NCBI GenBank assembly: GCA_018263435.1
Contig: JAANXD010000025.1
Span: 1-36,459, forward strand
DNA from: Candidatus Scalindua arabica
GTDB lineage: Bacteria > Planctomycetota > Brocadiia > Brocadiales > Scalinduaceae
Length of the DNA stretch: 36,459 nt
Reading direction: 5' to 3'
The notes below the pieces were generated by a model that was not told the DNA's origin, made no database searches, and saw only the letters and a list, made by a program, of their open reading frames with translations. This document shows positions 1 through 9,229 of the stretch, piece after piece; within the stretch, counting starts at the first letter, position 1; every line of letters begins with the position of its first letter. The position numbers and the translations under genes were made by a program.

Positions 1-956
1 TTATCCCCTTTTTGAAGTCCTATAGAATGTGCCAGGCCATCTTTCTTTACGCCTTCAAGCTTTGTTGTTGCACATGAAAGACCGATCATCCAGCGCGTAA
101 CAACTGATGGAGTAACCTTTATATCGATTTTCCTGTCATCGCGTAATACAGTAAGGCTGAGTTCTTTGCCGGGATTTGCCAGTTCTATTTCTCTAAAATC
201 ATTTTCTGTAAAGATCTTTTTACCGTTAACCTCCAGTACTTTATCATTAACGTGCAAGTCTGATCTTTGTGCAGGTGCATCTGAGTTCTTAATGGCAAAA
301 ATCTTGTGTACCTCCAGTGTCGTTGCCGGTGCGATTCCTATGCGTTGGATACCAACTGCAGGGTCATATCTTGGCACAACATTTACGTCGAATGTGTTAT
401 AGTCTCTTTCGATCTTCATTTTAATGCCTTCAGGGGAACCATTAAGTGCTACGGAAATGAAGACATCTTCAAAATCAGGATCGGAGACGTTATTAATCTT
501 GACAATCTTGTCGCCCGGTCTTATACCAGCTTCCCAAGCAGGCCATCCCGGCATTGTGCGTCCTATTTCCGGAGTAACGAAAGGGACTCCAACTCTGAAA
601 GCAATAATAAAGGCAACGAACGCTAAAATTGTATTACAAGATACACCTGCTACAAGTACAGCAGCACGTTGCCATGGCTTTTTAGAGATAAATTCCCACT
701 CTTCACCCGTATTCGAGTCCTCTCTTTGTTCTCCTGCGAGCTTTACGTAACCACCTAATGGGATGAGTGATATCCTGTAATCTGTTTCACCTATCTGCTT
801 TCTGATGATTGCCGGGCCAAATCCAAGTGAGAATGCGTGTACTCTTACACCAATTTTCTTGGCCACTAAAAAATGCCCAAGCTCATGAACAAAAATAAGT
901 AAGCCTATACCAATTATTACCAGAATAATATTAGATGACATTCCTATGAAAGGCAT
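1..956 (-). CDS. rseP: RseP-type site-2 zinc metalloprotease, C-terminus cut by window edge
   Basis: Intramembrane M50 protease that cleaves membrane-bound anti-sigma factors and signal-peptide remnants. The first 318 codons are visible. A hydrophobic first segment carries the zinc motif HELGH (residues 24-28), followed by the family-typical SLGFGP and PLGGYVKL stretches. One or two PDZ regions follow (about residues 125-185 and 205-300, including GWPAWEAGIRPGDKI). The C-terminal membrane segments with the second active-site motif lie outside the window. The start is set by GGAG about 10 bases upstream. The gene overlaps the 3' end of dxr by 13 bases, so the two are probably translationally coupled. 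The dxr-rseP order is common in bacteria. Identification is firm; only completeness is unknown. Confidence 0.93.
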   Translation of the reverse strand, partial: MPFIGMSSNIILVIIGIGLLIFVHELGHFLVAKKIGVRVHAFSLGFGPAIIRKQIGETDYRISLIPLGGYVKLAGEQREDSNTGEEWEFISKKPWQRAAVLVAGVSCNTILAFVAFIIAFRVGVPFVTPEIGRTMPGWPAWEAGIRPGDKIVKINNVSDPDFEDVFISVALNGSPEGIKMKIERDYNTFDVNVVPRYDPAVGIQRIGIAPATTLEVHKIFAIKNSDAPAQRSDLHVNDKVLEVNGKKIFTENDFREIELANPGKELSLTVLRDDRKIDIKVTPSVVTRWMIGLSCATTKLEGVKKDGLAHSIGLQKGD

Positions 957-2092
957 TTTTTAGTCTCCTTGCGTGCGTATTCGTCCGCACCCATGATATC
1001 CTGCAAAGTGGGGTCTTTTATAAAATTATGCTCTTTCATAACATGTTCCACCGTTTTTGTGATATCTGTAAATTTAATTTTATTATTTAAAAATGACTGT
1101 ACAGCTACTTCATTTGCTGCATTAAATGTAGCTCCCATGGTACCTCCTTTTTCAACTACTTCGTATCCTAGTCTTAGTGCCGGGAATTTGTCCATATCCG
1201 GCTTTTGGAAATTAAGAGTGCCCAGCTTCGCAAGGTCAAGTGTTTTGGTATTACCATTTTCTCTGTCAGGGTATGTCAGTGCGAATTGTATAGGCACCTT
1301 CATGTCAGGTAATCCCATTTGGGCGATGACGGAACCGTCACAGAACTCGACAAGCGAATGGACTATTGACTCAGGGTGTATGACTACTTCAATCTGAGTC
1401 GCATCCAGGCCAAAAAGCCATTTTGCCTCAATTACTTCAAGGGCTTTATTCATCAATGTTGCAGAGTCAATTGTTATCTTCTGTCCCATGTTCCATGTTG
1501 GATGGTTGAGTGCTTCTTCTTTTGTGACTTCCGACAGCTTCTCCTTCGGGTGATTGCGAAACGGTCCTCCAGAGGCCGTAATTATAATTTTTTTTACCTC
1601 ATTGCGATGTCCCGATCTTAATGCCTGAAGTACAGCGCTATGTTCGCTGTCAACAGGGATGATGTTCACACCGTTCTCTTTTGCCATAGGCATAATCAAT
1701 CCGCCCGCCATAACTAAAGCTTCTTTGTTTGCCAGGGCGAGAGTTTTTCTGTTTTTAACTACTTCAATAGCAGCAGGAAGTCCTGCACCTCCCACTATAG
1801 CCGAAAGAACTATGTCCACATTTTGTTTAGAAACTATCGTCCTGACACTGTCTTTGCCATTAAGAATCTGTACGGAATTGCCTGATAGGCTGTTTCTTAG
1901 TGACTCTACACATCTTTCATCCGCAAGTGAAACATATTCCGGCTTAAATTCATTAACCTGTTTTGCCAGGAGTTCCCATTGTGAATTTGCCGACAGTGCC
2001 ACAACCTTATATTTGTGTTTCAGGTTTCTTATGACGTCCAGTGTGCTTGTGCCAATTGAACCGGTTGAGCCGAGAATGACTACATTCTTCAT
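944..2092 (-). CDS. dxr: 1-deoxy-D-xylulose 5-phosphate reductoisomerase
   Basis: Second enzyme of the MEP isoprenoid pathway: NADPH-dependent conversion of DXP to 2-C-methyl-D-erythritol 4-phosphate in the cytosol. The 382 residues match the family length. The N-terminal NADPH-binding motif GSTGSIGTSTLDVI, the LANKEALVMAG stretch, the metal/substrate motif PVDSEHSA, ASGGPF and the loop NMGQKITIDSATLMNK are all present. It starts 3 bases after the ispG stop and overlaps rseP by 13 bases, giving an ispG-dxr-rseP operon. Isoprenoids would supply quinones and hopanoids. Nothing is missing or unusual. Confidence 0.97.
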   Translation of the reverse strand: MKNVVILGSTGSIGTSTLDVIRNLKHKYKVVALSANSQWELLAKQVNEFKPEYVSLADERCVESLRNSLSGNSVQILNGKDSVRTIVSKQNVDIVLSAIVGGAGLPAAIEVVKNRKTLALANKEALVMAGGLIMPMAKENGVNIIPVDSEHSAVLQALRSGHRNEVKKIIITASGGPFRNHPKEKLSEVTKEEALNHPTWNMGQKITIDSATLMNKALEVIEAKWLFGLDATQIEVVIHPESIVHSLVEFCDGSVIAQMGLPDMKVPIQFALTYPDRENGNTKTLDLAKLGTLNFQKPDMDKFPALRLGYEVVEKGGTMGATFNAANEVAVQSFLNNKIKFTDITKTVEHVMKEHNFIKDPTLQDIMGADEYARKETKKCLS

Positions 2093-2095
2093 GTT

Positions 2096-3145
2096 TTATA
2101 TCGTTTCAATTTCTTCCAGTAATGTAGAAACCATTTCACTTTCTGGAATCTTCCTTATTTTTTCGCCTTTTTTAAATAAAAAGCCAACACCTTTTCCACC
2201 TGCAATCCCAATATCAGCCTCCATCGCCTCTCCCGGGCCGTTAACAATACACCCCATAACGGCAATCTGTACAGATTTCTTTTGAGATGGTAGTCTCTTC
2301 TTTACCTCATTAACAATGTTCAGGAGATCAATTTCGCAGCGTCCACAAGTTGGGCATGATATTATTTCAGCGTCCGTGCTCTTTGCCAGTCCAAGCGCCT
2401 CCAGAATCTTATAACCCGCCTTTATTTCCTGATGAGGAGGGCCTGTTACAGAGACTCTCAGGGTGTCACCAATCCCTTCTGAAAGCATACCCCCGATACC
2501 GACAGCCGATTTTATTATTGCATCATCCGGTGCGCCTGCAGCCGTAATGCCTAGGTGCAGGGGATAGTCACACTGTTTTGCTATAGACCTGTATGCATCC
2601 ATTGTCTTCTGTACATCCGATGCCTTCAATGAGACAACTATATCTTTAAAGTCCAATGACTCGAAATGTTCACAATAACTCAATGTTGTCTTAACCATTA
2701 ATTTTACAAGGTCTTCTTCGTGTCCGTTATTGCCTCTGATAGAGCCGGAATTAACTCCTATTCGAATGGGGATGCCTTTGTCCTTTGCAAGATGTACAAT
2801 TTTCTCCAGCTTATCTTTGTTTTTCATATTGCCTGGATTGATACGGATTTTGTCCACACCTTGTTTGATGGCTTCTATGGCTAAGTCGTGTCCAAAATGT
2901 ATGTCTGCTACAAGTGGTATGTTTATCCTCTTTTTGATTTCACCGAGACATTTGACTGTTTTAGCATCGGGAACGGCAACTCGGATAATATTGCATTTGA
3001 GCGCTTCCAGTTCGTGAATCTGCTTTACGGTTGTCTCGATGTCGTCTGTGTGTGTATTTGTCATTGATTGAATAGCGATTGGTGCATTACCACCAACCTC
3101 TACTGAACCAACCATGACACTTCTTGTTTTACGTCTGTTCGTCAT
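2096..3145 (-). CDS. ispG: 4-hydroxy-3-methylbut-2-enyl diphosphate synthase (GcpE/IspG)
   Basis: Iron-sulfur enzyme of the MEP pathway that reductively converts ME-cPP to HMB-PP. The 349 residues fit the short bacterial form without the large plant insert. N-terminal TIM barrel motifs include QSMTNTHTDD and DIHFGHDLAIEA. The three cluster cysteines sit in SCPTCGRCEID and VMGCIVNGPGEA near the C-terminus. It is the first gene of the minus-strand operon with dxr and rseP. There is no good Shine-Dalgarno before the ATG, which begins the conserved N-terminus MTNRRKTRSV. The 192-base upstream gap to the M20 hydrolase gene shows no convincing promoter or terminator. Confidence 0.97.
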   Translation of the reverse strand: MTNRRKTRSVMVGSVEVGGNAPIAIQSMTNTHTDDIETTVKQIHELEALKCNIIRVAVPDAKTVKCLGEIKKRINIPLVADIHFGHDLAIEAIKQGVDKIRINPGNMKNKDKLEKIVHLAKDKGIPIRIGVNSGSIRGNNGHEEDLVKLMVKTTLSYCEHFESLDFKDIVVSLKASDVQKTMDAYRSIAKQCDYPLHLGITAAGAPDDAIIKSAVGIGGMLSEGIGDTLRVSVTGPPHQEIKAGYKILEALGLAKSTDAEIISCPTCGRCEIDLLNIVNEVKKRLPSQKKSVQIAVMGCIVNGPGEAMEADIGIAGGKGVGFLFKKGEKIRKIPESEMVSTLLEEIETI

Positions 3146-3337
3146 TTAAAGCTGTAAGTATTTGTCAATATAGGTTTTTTACAAACTAATTCTAACAGCT
3201 TTTTATATAAACTCAAGGTCTAATCTTTTGTTTATTGTTCAGGGTAAAATTCTAATGATTGTGGTAATAACTTTGATCTTTTTCATCTGAATTGTTGTTG
3301 TAATAGCAGGAGTGGTATCTGAAAGGATTTATTTAAA

Positions 3338-4579
3338 TCACAAACTGTCAATTTTAAGCAGAGAATTTAACAATACATTAGCGCCTTTTTCCACATCCGT
3401 CCAATGAGTCCACTCATCCGGGGCATGACTTATCCCATTGACACTGGGCACAAATATCATGCTTGAAGGGGTGATTTTTGCAAAAAACTGTGTATCATGC
3501 CCGGCGCCGCTGGGCATTAACATATATTCAAACTCCATTTTACGAACAGTCTCTTCCAGAATGGATACTATCTCAGGGCTGCAAGGTTGAGGTGGAAGCC
3601 ATGACTTTTCTTCAAACTCAAACATTAATCTGTGTTTTCGTGCGATAGCGGACAGTACCTTGCGGCACCCTGCCGACAGGTTACGCATGATCTCTTCGTC
3701 AACATCTCTTCCTACCAGAGTAAAGTGCGCCTCTCCAGGTATTGTATGAGCAGACCCCGGTTTTAAATCCACCTGTCCAATAGTTAACCTGCTTTTATCG
3801 GAACCTTCTTCATCAATAATTCTGCTTAATTCATGGGCAAAATCTGCCAGACCCATAAATGCATCACTACGCATATCCATAGGAGCGGTGCCTGCGTGGC
3901 CGGCTTTTCCAATCAGCTTAATAAGCCATTTAAAAACACCAGAAATATTTTCTACAATTCCAATGGATTTTTCTTTATTTTCCAGAACAGGCCCCTGTTC
4001 TATGTGCAGCTCCAGAAAAGCGATTATTGAATCTCTGGAATATCTTTCGTTCAGGGCGTCTTTGGTGTTTAGCCCCAATTTCTGCATTGTCTCTTTGAGT
4101 GACTCACCTTCTACCGAACAGGCTTTTTCAATCCAGTCCGCAGTTAAATGACCTGTCAGTGACTGAGAGCCGAACATGCCTCCAAACCTTCCCTCTTCTT
4201 CGCTGGTAGCAACAATCTCAATGGGGTGTTGTACACCAATTTGCTGTTCAATAATTACTCTGACACATTCCAGTCCCGCAATGACACCCAGAGTGCCGTC
4301 AAACATGCCACCGCAAGGAGCCGCGTCTAAATGAGAGCCTATAACAATAGCGGGACCATCTGAATCCCCAAACCTCCCGATAATATTAGCCGCACCATCC
4401 ATGCATGTGGTGAGGCCCTGCTTCTTAAATTGTTCCATGAGCCAATGCCTGGCATCCATATCTGTTTGGGTCAGGCCCTGCCGGTATATGCCTTTATCCT
4501 TCTGGCAATATCCGAACTTTTTCAGATCAAAGAGGTCATTTTCTATGCGATCAAGATTTACATTATATATTTTAGTCAT
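3338..4579 (-). CDS. M20-family N-carbamoyl-L-amino-acid hydrolase / allantoate amidohydrolase-like
   Basis: Binuclear metal hydrolase of the AmaB/AllC/beta-ureidopropionase group, which removes carbamoyl groups from N-carbamoyl amino acids or related ureides. The expected ligands are present: His83 in GSHLDAAPCGG, Asp94 in MFDGTLG, the acidic run TSEEEGRFGG (Glu127-129), His192 in LHIEQGP, and the C-terminal His in GISHAPDEWT. The lid-domain motif GHAGTAPMDMR is also intact. The 413 residues match the family. It is the last gene of a same-strand set with an amidotransferase (78 bases upstream), a carbamoyltransferase and a symporter. I infer that it turns over the carbamoylated product of those enzymes. 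Family sequences alone do not separate carbamoylase from allantoate amidohydrolase. No urease or other purine-degradation gene is nearby. Confidence 0.88.
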   Translation of the reverse strand: MTKIYNVNLDRIENDLFDLKKFGYCQKDKGIYRQGLTQTDMDARHWLMEQFKKQGLTTCMDGAANIIGRFGDSDGPAIVIGSHLDAAPCGGMFDGTLGVIAGLECVRVIIEQQIGVQHPIEIVATSEEEGRFGGMFGSQSLTGHLTADWIEKACSVEGESLKETMQKLGLNTKDALNERYSRDSIIAFLELHIEQGPVLENKEKSIGIVENISGVFKWLIKLIGKAGHAGTAPMDMRSDAFMGLADFAHELSRIIDEEGSDKSRLTIGQVDLKPGSAHTIPGEAHFTLVGRDVDEEIMRNLSAGCRKVLSAIARKHRLMFEFEEKSWLPPQPCSPEIVSILEETVRKMEFEYMLMPSGAGHDTQFFAKITPSSMIFVPSVNGISHAPDEWTHWTDVEKGANVLLNSLLKIDSL

Positions 4580-4657
4580 GTTGTATATTTATAATAGTGA
4601 ATCCAGCCAGGTGAATATTCAAATATTATTTCCTCGCCGTATGCCATCACTTTTCCG

Positions 4658-6595
4658 TTACAAATTCTTGAACATAGATGTCAGGGCATGAAGCTGAATG
4701 ACATGATTTAAAATAATATCACTTCTCGTTTTAATGGCATGCTCTGTTGCATGATTGCAATCTGACAAAAATCTTGTCCATTTCTGCATGTCAATGAGTT
4801 TCAACCGGTCTATATTTTCATTTGAGACGTGTTTTTGTAGTAATGCCTGAATCGCCAACTCTTTTTTCTGGTCAGTGTGTGCGGGTGGAGCCATAAATGC
4901 AAACTTTTCTCGACGGTACAGAATTTCAGGCAGAATATTTTTCATTGCCTCCCTCAATACCCATTTTTCAACACCGTCCCGTATTCTTTGATCCGGTGGA
5001 AGCTGTATCGCTAATTCAACTACGTGGTGATCTAAAAATGCTGGCCGGGATTCGAGGGAGTTTGCCATGTCGACACGATCACCACCCCAGCTTAAAATCT
5101 GCCCCTCAAGCATAGTCTTGATCCATGTATATTGGGATTGATCGAGGGCATGGCGTCCTCTCAACATTTTGGGGTCAAAACTATCCACTATTGCGGCAAC
5201 AGGATCGTAGTTTCCCAATTCTTCTAAGGAGTCATTTGATAGCAGAGACTTGACCTTTTCCAGTGTTAAAAGCCATGGTTGTATCCATGAAGGAGTAAAT
5301 CCGATAAGGTCTTCAAAGGCAGGGTGAGAGATTTCGCTTTCTGCGAGGATAGAACCACTAAAAATCTGATTACTGTCACTGAGTTTACCTGCCATATCAC
5401 GCCCAGGCGCAGTGTCACTGTACAAAAACATATCCCGTTTGAATGCCGCATAACCGCCAAAAATCTCGTCTGATCCCTCTCCGGTGATAACGACTTTGTA
5501 ACCGTTTTGGGTCACATGCCGGCTCATAAGCATCTTGGCGACACCCAGTGTATTATAAAAGGTTCGTTCCGAGTGCCAGAGGGCTCGTTCAAAGTTTTCA
5601 CCATAAAGATCACCTGCCAGTACCTTTAAAATATCCTGATCCGCATTGCATGATTGAGCCATTTCCTTTGCTATCCCAGATTCATCATAGCGTTCATCAT
5701 CAAAGCCTATCGTAAAACCCTTGACAGGAGACTGCTGTATAGCTGATGCCATTCCTAATATGGCACAGCTGTCAATTCCACCGGAAAGATAACAAGCTAC
5801 AGGAACATCGGCTTCCAGCCTGAGTGACACAGATTCAATCAGTTTCTCGCGAACAAGCCGGATTGACTCCTCATCAGAATATCCTGCATGATGGCCAGCG
5901 TCAGGAAAGTCAGCATCCCAATATTTTTTACCCTCGATATCAAACTTACCGTTTCTCGCTTTTATAATGAGCATATGGCCCGGTTTAAGGGCGTGTATGC
6001 CTTCAAATAGTGTCTGTCCGGGAGCCATGACCTGCATTAGTTGGTGTAACATGGCTTTTTGGGAAAGTTTTCTGGGGACTTTCCCGTTTACCAGGAGGGA
6101 CTTTATTTCTGAGGCATAGGCAAACATGGACGTACCAACGTGAAAAAATAGAGGGCGTATCCCGAAACGGTCTCTTGTCAGAATCAGTTCCTCTTTTTCT
6201 TGATCATACAAAGCAAAAGCAAACTCGCCTCTAAGATGTTCTACAAAGCCGAGACCGTATTTTCTATACAGTTTTAGAGCTATCTCGCTATCGCTTTTTG
6301 TTAAGAACTTATATCCTTCGGTTACAAGATGCCCACGAATACGCTTGTAGTCATAAAACTCTCCATTGGCAGTAATGACTAAATGTAAGTTTTTATCAAC
6401 AATCGGCTGCTCTCCGGTCTCCAGGTCAATAATGGATAAGCGGGTGTGGGCCATACTAAGGCCATTTTGAGGATCAGTATAGAACCCATTCCCATCCGGT
6501 CCACGATGGTGTAGTTGACCTGCCATCTTTTCAAGAATGTCTTTATCGCGCGCAGGCTCTTTATTTAAACTCCAGAATCCGGCTATTCCACACAT
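4658..6595 (-). CDS. Asparagine-synthase-like glutamine amidotransferase (class II)
   Basis: Two-domain AsnB-type enzyme of 645 residues. The N-terminal Ntn glutaminase domain has catalytic Cys2 (MCGIAGFW), the RGPDG motif at 31-35 and the glutamine-binding NGEFYD region (77-82). The C-terminal ATP-pyrophosphatase domain has the PP-loop SGGIDS (271-276) and GEGSDEIFGGY (372-382). Such enzymes activate a carboxylate with ATP and amidate it with ammonia from glutamine. It starts 20 bases after the carbamoyltransferase stop, and the M20 hydrolase follows. This pairing is unusual for plain asparagine synthesis. It recalls clusters for N-acetylglutaminylglutamine amide, where an AsnB relative makes a terminal amide. 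The family is certain; the substrate is open. Confidence 0.93.
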   Translation of the reverse strand: MCGIAGFWSLNKEPARDKDILEKMAGQLHHRGPDGNGFYTDPQNGLSMAHTRLSIIDLETGEQPIVDKNLHLVITANGEFYDYKRIRGHLVTEGYKFLTKSDSEIALKLYRKYGLGFVEHLRGEFAFALYDQEKEELILTRDRFGIRPLFFHVGTSMFAYASEIKSLLVNGKVPRKLSQKAMLHQLMQVMAPGQTLFEGIHALKPGHMLIIKARNGKFDIEGKKYWDADFPDAGHHAGYSDEESIRLVREKLIESVSLRLEADVPVACYLSGGIDSCAILGMASAIQQSPVKGFTIGFDDERYDESGIAKEMAQSCNADQDILKVLAGDLYGENFERALWHSERTFYNTLGVAKMLMSRHVTQNGYKVVITGEGSDEIFGGYAAFKRDMFLYSDTAPGRDMAGKLSDSNQIFSGSILAESEISHPAFEDLIGFTPSWIQPWLLTLEKVKSLLSNDSLEELGNYDPVAAIVDSFDPKMLRGRHALDQSQYTWIKTMLEGQILSWGGDRVDMANSLESRPAFLDHHVVELAIQLPPDQRIRDGVEKWVLREAMKNILPEILYRREKFAFMAPPAHTDQKKELAIQALLQKHVSNENIDRLKLIDMQKWTRFLSDCNHATEHAIKTRSDIILNHVIQLHALTSMFKNL

Positions 6596-6615
6596 AAAAA
6601 ACCTTTATTAAAATA

Positions 6616-7695
6616 TTAAATTGAATTGTTTTCGACTCTATCAAAAATAGCCAGCAGTAGTGCCTGGCGGATAAAAACTGCCCCATCTGCCTGGTTGAAA
6701 TACAAGTTATGGTCAGTGTTGTCGAGATCCATTGAAAGTTCATCTCTTCTGGCAAGGGGATGCAAGATGACGGCTCCCTTTTTGAGCCCTGACTTCGAAG
6801 ACAATTTAAACTGCGAGCCCAGGTGCCGATAGCTATCTCCTAAATAGGCGATAGCGTTCATGTACAACACATCAAGCTGTCCCACTACCTGTTGAAGATC
6901 ATTTGATACATCTATTGGAATTGTGCTTTTGTTACAGAAATCCTGTACATCCTCACCGAGCGGGTCTGCCATCTCTGATACAATAGTAATCTTTTTAATA
7001 TTTTCTGAAAAAAGCAAAGATAATATCAGAAAGCTTTTTACCGATCTCATATTTCCCGGGGTACCGATGATTCCCAGTTGCAATTTCTTGCTATCTTCAA
7101 GTTTTGAGTTGGCAATTTCAGGTTTCCACTTTAATAATGCGTACCAATCGGAAAGCGCCTGAGTCGGATGCTCATCAGAACCATTGCCGCCGTTAATAAG
7201 CGGGATACGCAGATAATGGCTCAGGTCCTGAAGCGCTTTTTGTTCCGTATGCCTGACAACAACAACATCCGCATAGCTGTTAAACATCTGGCCAATATCA
7301 AGCAGTGACTCTCCCTTGGCAATACTCGTTGTAGCGGCTTCAGCTACACTCAGGGTCTTTCCACCCAGATTCAGCATTGCACTCTCAAAAGAGAGCCTTG
7401 TTCTCGTGCTCGGCTCAAAAAAGGCTGCTGCCATAATCTTGTCGTAGAGAACATCTCGAATCGGCATCTTTTTCAGTTGCAGAAATGCCGCCAGCTTGCA
7501 CAGTTCACAGAAAAGAAGCTTTCCAAACATTCTTGCTGAAAGAATGGAAGAAAAAGAAAGCTCTTTGAGAACTGACGTGTCTATTGTTGCGTGTTCTTCC
7601 AGGAGATTTTGGGGGTTCGGGTACAACCCCAACATATCTTCCTTCTTCTTTGGGTCCACTTCGTGATCAATTTTTGCAGCAGCTTTAATTACCAT
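6616..7695 (-). CDS. Aspartate/ornithine carbamoyltransferase superfamily protein, altered acceptor site
   Basis: Carbamoyl phosphate-dependent transferase of 359 residues with an N-terminal extension of about 45 residues relative to PyrB. Carbamoyl phosphate residues are kept: FEPSTRTR (Ser-Thr-Arg-Thr at 96-99), Lys127 in IAKGES, Arg148 in VVRH, and His176 in GSDEHPTQ. Arg217 in MRSVK matches E. coli PyrB Arg167. HPLARRDEL and the YF-Q-ADGAVFIRQALL end are ATCase-like. In the 240s loop, E. coli LYMTRVQ aligns with LYMNAIA, so the aspartate ligands Arg229 and Gln231 are Ala281 and Ala283. The acceptor is therefore probably not aspartate. It lies between a symporter and an AsnB-like gene, not with pyr genes. 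A divergent true PyrB is the alternative. Confidence 0.88.
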   Translation of the reverse strand: MVIKAAAKIDHEVDPKKKEDMLGLYPNPQNLLEEHATIDTSVLKELSFSSILSARMFGKLLFCELCKLAAFLQLKKMPIRDVLYDKIMAAAFFEPSTRTRLSFESAMLNLGGKTLSVAEAATTSIAKGESLLDIGQMFNSYADVVVVRHTEQKALQDLSHYLRIPLINGGNGSDEHPTQALSDWYALLKWKPEIANSKLEDSKKLQLGIIGTPGNMRSVKSFLILSLLFSENIKKITIVSEMADPLGEDVQDFCNKSTIPIDVSNDLQQVVGQLDVLYMNAIAYLGDSYRHLGSQFKLSSKSGLKKGAVILHPLARRDELSMDLDNTDHNLYFNQADGAVFIRQALLLAIFDRVENNSI

Positions 7696-7807
7696 AGTTC
7701 ACCACGCCTCCATTCTGCCCAAACTGTTTTAAGCAGAAAACAAATTGAAAAAGCACAAAGAAATAATGATATATAAATAAGCCATGAAAGAAATGAAGAT
7801 GAAATTA

Positions 7808-9229
7808 TCACTCTGCCTCCTCTCGCAAAATATTCCAATCAAATGTTGACTTTTCCCGATATGAGAAAAACAAGACGCAAATCATCGAGGCTACCGTGCC
7901 GGTCAGAGAGGCCACATACCACCCAATTGCAAAATAGGAAATAAGACCTATAACACTGCCACAGATCATCCCGGAAAGTGCTCCTCTGGCATTGGCTTTA
8001 TCCCAATAAAGACCCGTAACAATTGGCCAGATCATGGCCCCAACCATTGGTCCCGCAAAGAATAAAACAGTGGCCAGGGTTCCAATTCGCGGTAGACACA
8101 CAACCCACACTAAGACTCCAAGCAACAGAGTGATTCTCTGTGCCCATTTTCTTAAATCTAAATCTGATGCTTTTGGCCGAAAAACTTTACGATATACATC
8201 TTCGGCAAGAAGATCTGATGTTGCGGCAAGAAGGCTGTCAATACTCGAAGCAAGAGAGCAGAAGACGATGATAAAAACAGCAATGGCGCCACCTTGTCCC
8301 AAAATCTTTGCCACAACCAGAGGGCCGACCATATCAGCGCTTGGAACATTTACATTTAAAATCCCCGTGGACAATGCTATAAAACCGGCTGCAATCGGCA
8401 CCGGCAACCAGATAAAACCTGCCAGAAAGAAGGCTTTCTTGCCAACCTCCTTTCGAAACGCAAAGGCGCGGCTCCACCAGATATTATTATGAAATATTTC
8501 GCCTAAACCAAAAAGTAGATTGTTAAATACAGCCATTATTGCCGCTGGAAACAGTATATCTAATAGGGCCGGAGATTCTGACAACAGGTTCGAGTGTATC
8601 TTATCTACTGTCACAGTGTTCAGAACTGCTACACCGACAATGACAATCCCGATGAGTATTATTAAACTCTGTATAAAGTCTGTTCCTATAACAGCGTAAA
8701 GTCCTCCTCGCATGGTGTATATAACGCAAACGGCAAGAATCACTGTCATACCGTACTCATACGGTATACCTGACAAACTATTCAGCAAAATACCACCAGC
8801 CATCGACATGCTCACCAACCAGGTAAGGCTATAGAACAAACTCAACGTCAGGAAAACAGCCCAGGTTGTTTTTCCGTATCTCAAACGGATAAAGTCACCG
8901 GAAGTAAAACCGTTGGGCATGAAGCGGCGAATTCGTTCAGCCATGGGTGCAAACAGAAACAGGCCAAAGGAGGCTGTGCTATAAGCCAGCATACCCAAAA
9001 CACCCATTTGCAGAGCGAATTGAGGTGCAAGCATGGTCGTATTTGACGTGATCCATGAGGCGACGGCTGTCGCTGTACCAAACGCTAAACCAACACGGCG
9101 CCCGGCTAAAGAGTATCCTTCAAAATTCTTACTTTTCTTACCCCAGTAATTACCAAGGGCAACCCACAGTAAACTAAATACTGTTAATAATATCCAGCCA
9201 AGATTTGGTGGCAAAAAATGTTCTGTCAT
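7808..9229 (-). CDS. Sodium:solute symporter (SSS) family transporter, urea/DUR3-like flavour
   Basis: Integral membrane protein of 473 residues with about 13 hydrophobic segments. SSS-type features include YSLAGRRVG after the first helix, TAVASWITSNTTMLAPQFA, the RYG after TM3 (FIRLRYGKT), GGLYAVIGTDFIQ, and the sodium-site-like ASSIDSLLAATSDLLAEDVYRK. By eye the N-terminal half recalls DUR3 urea transporters, but the substrate cannot be read from sequence. The start codon overlaps the stop of the upstream small protein by 4 bases (ATGA). The carbamoyltransferase gene follows 112 bases later on the same strand. In this operon it could import urea, a ureide, or the carbamoylated amide the neighbours seem to handle. 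Confidence 0.88.
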   Translation of the reverse strand: MTEHFLPPNLGWILLTVFSLLWVALGNYWGKKSKNFEGYSLAGRRVGLAFGTATAVASWITSNTTMLAPQFALQMGVLGMLAYSTASFGLFLFAPMAERIRRFMPNGFTSGDFIRLRYGKTTWAVFLTLSLFYSLTWLVSMSMAGGILLNSLSGIPYEYGMTVILAVCVIYTMRGGLYAVIGTDFIQSLIILIGIVIVGVAVLNTVTVDKIHSNLLSESPALLDILFPAAIMAVFNNLLFGLGEIFHNNIWWSRAFAFRKEVGKKAFFLAGFIWLPVPIAAGFIALSTGILNVNVPSADMVGPLVVAKILGQGGAIAVFIIVFCSLASSIDSLLAATSDLLAEDVYRKVFRPKASDLDLRKWAQRITLLLGVLVWVVCLPRIGTLATVLFFAGPMVGAMIWPIVTGLYWDKANARGALSGMICGSVIGLISYFAIGWYVASLTGTVASMICVLFFSYREKSTFDWNILREEAE

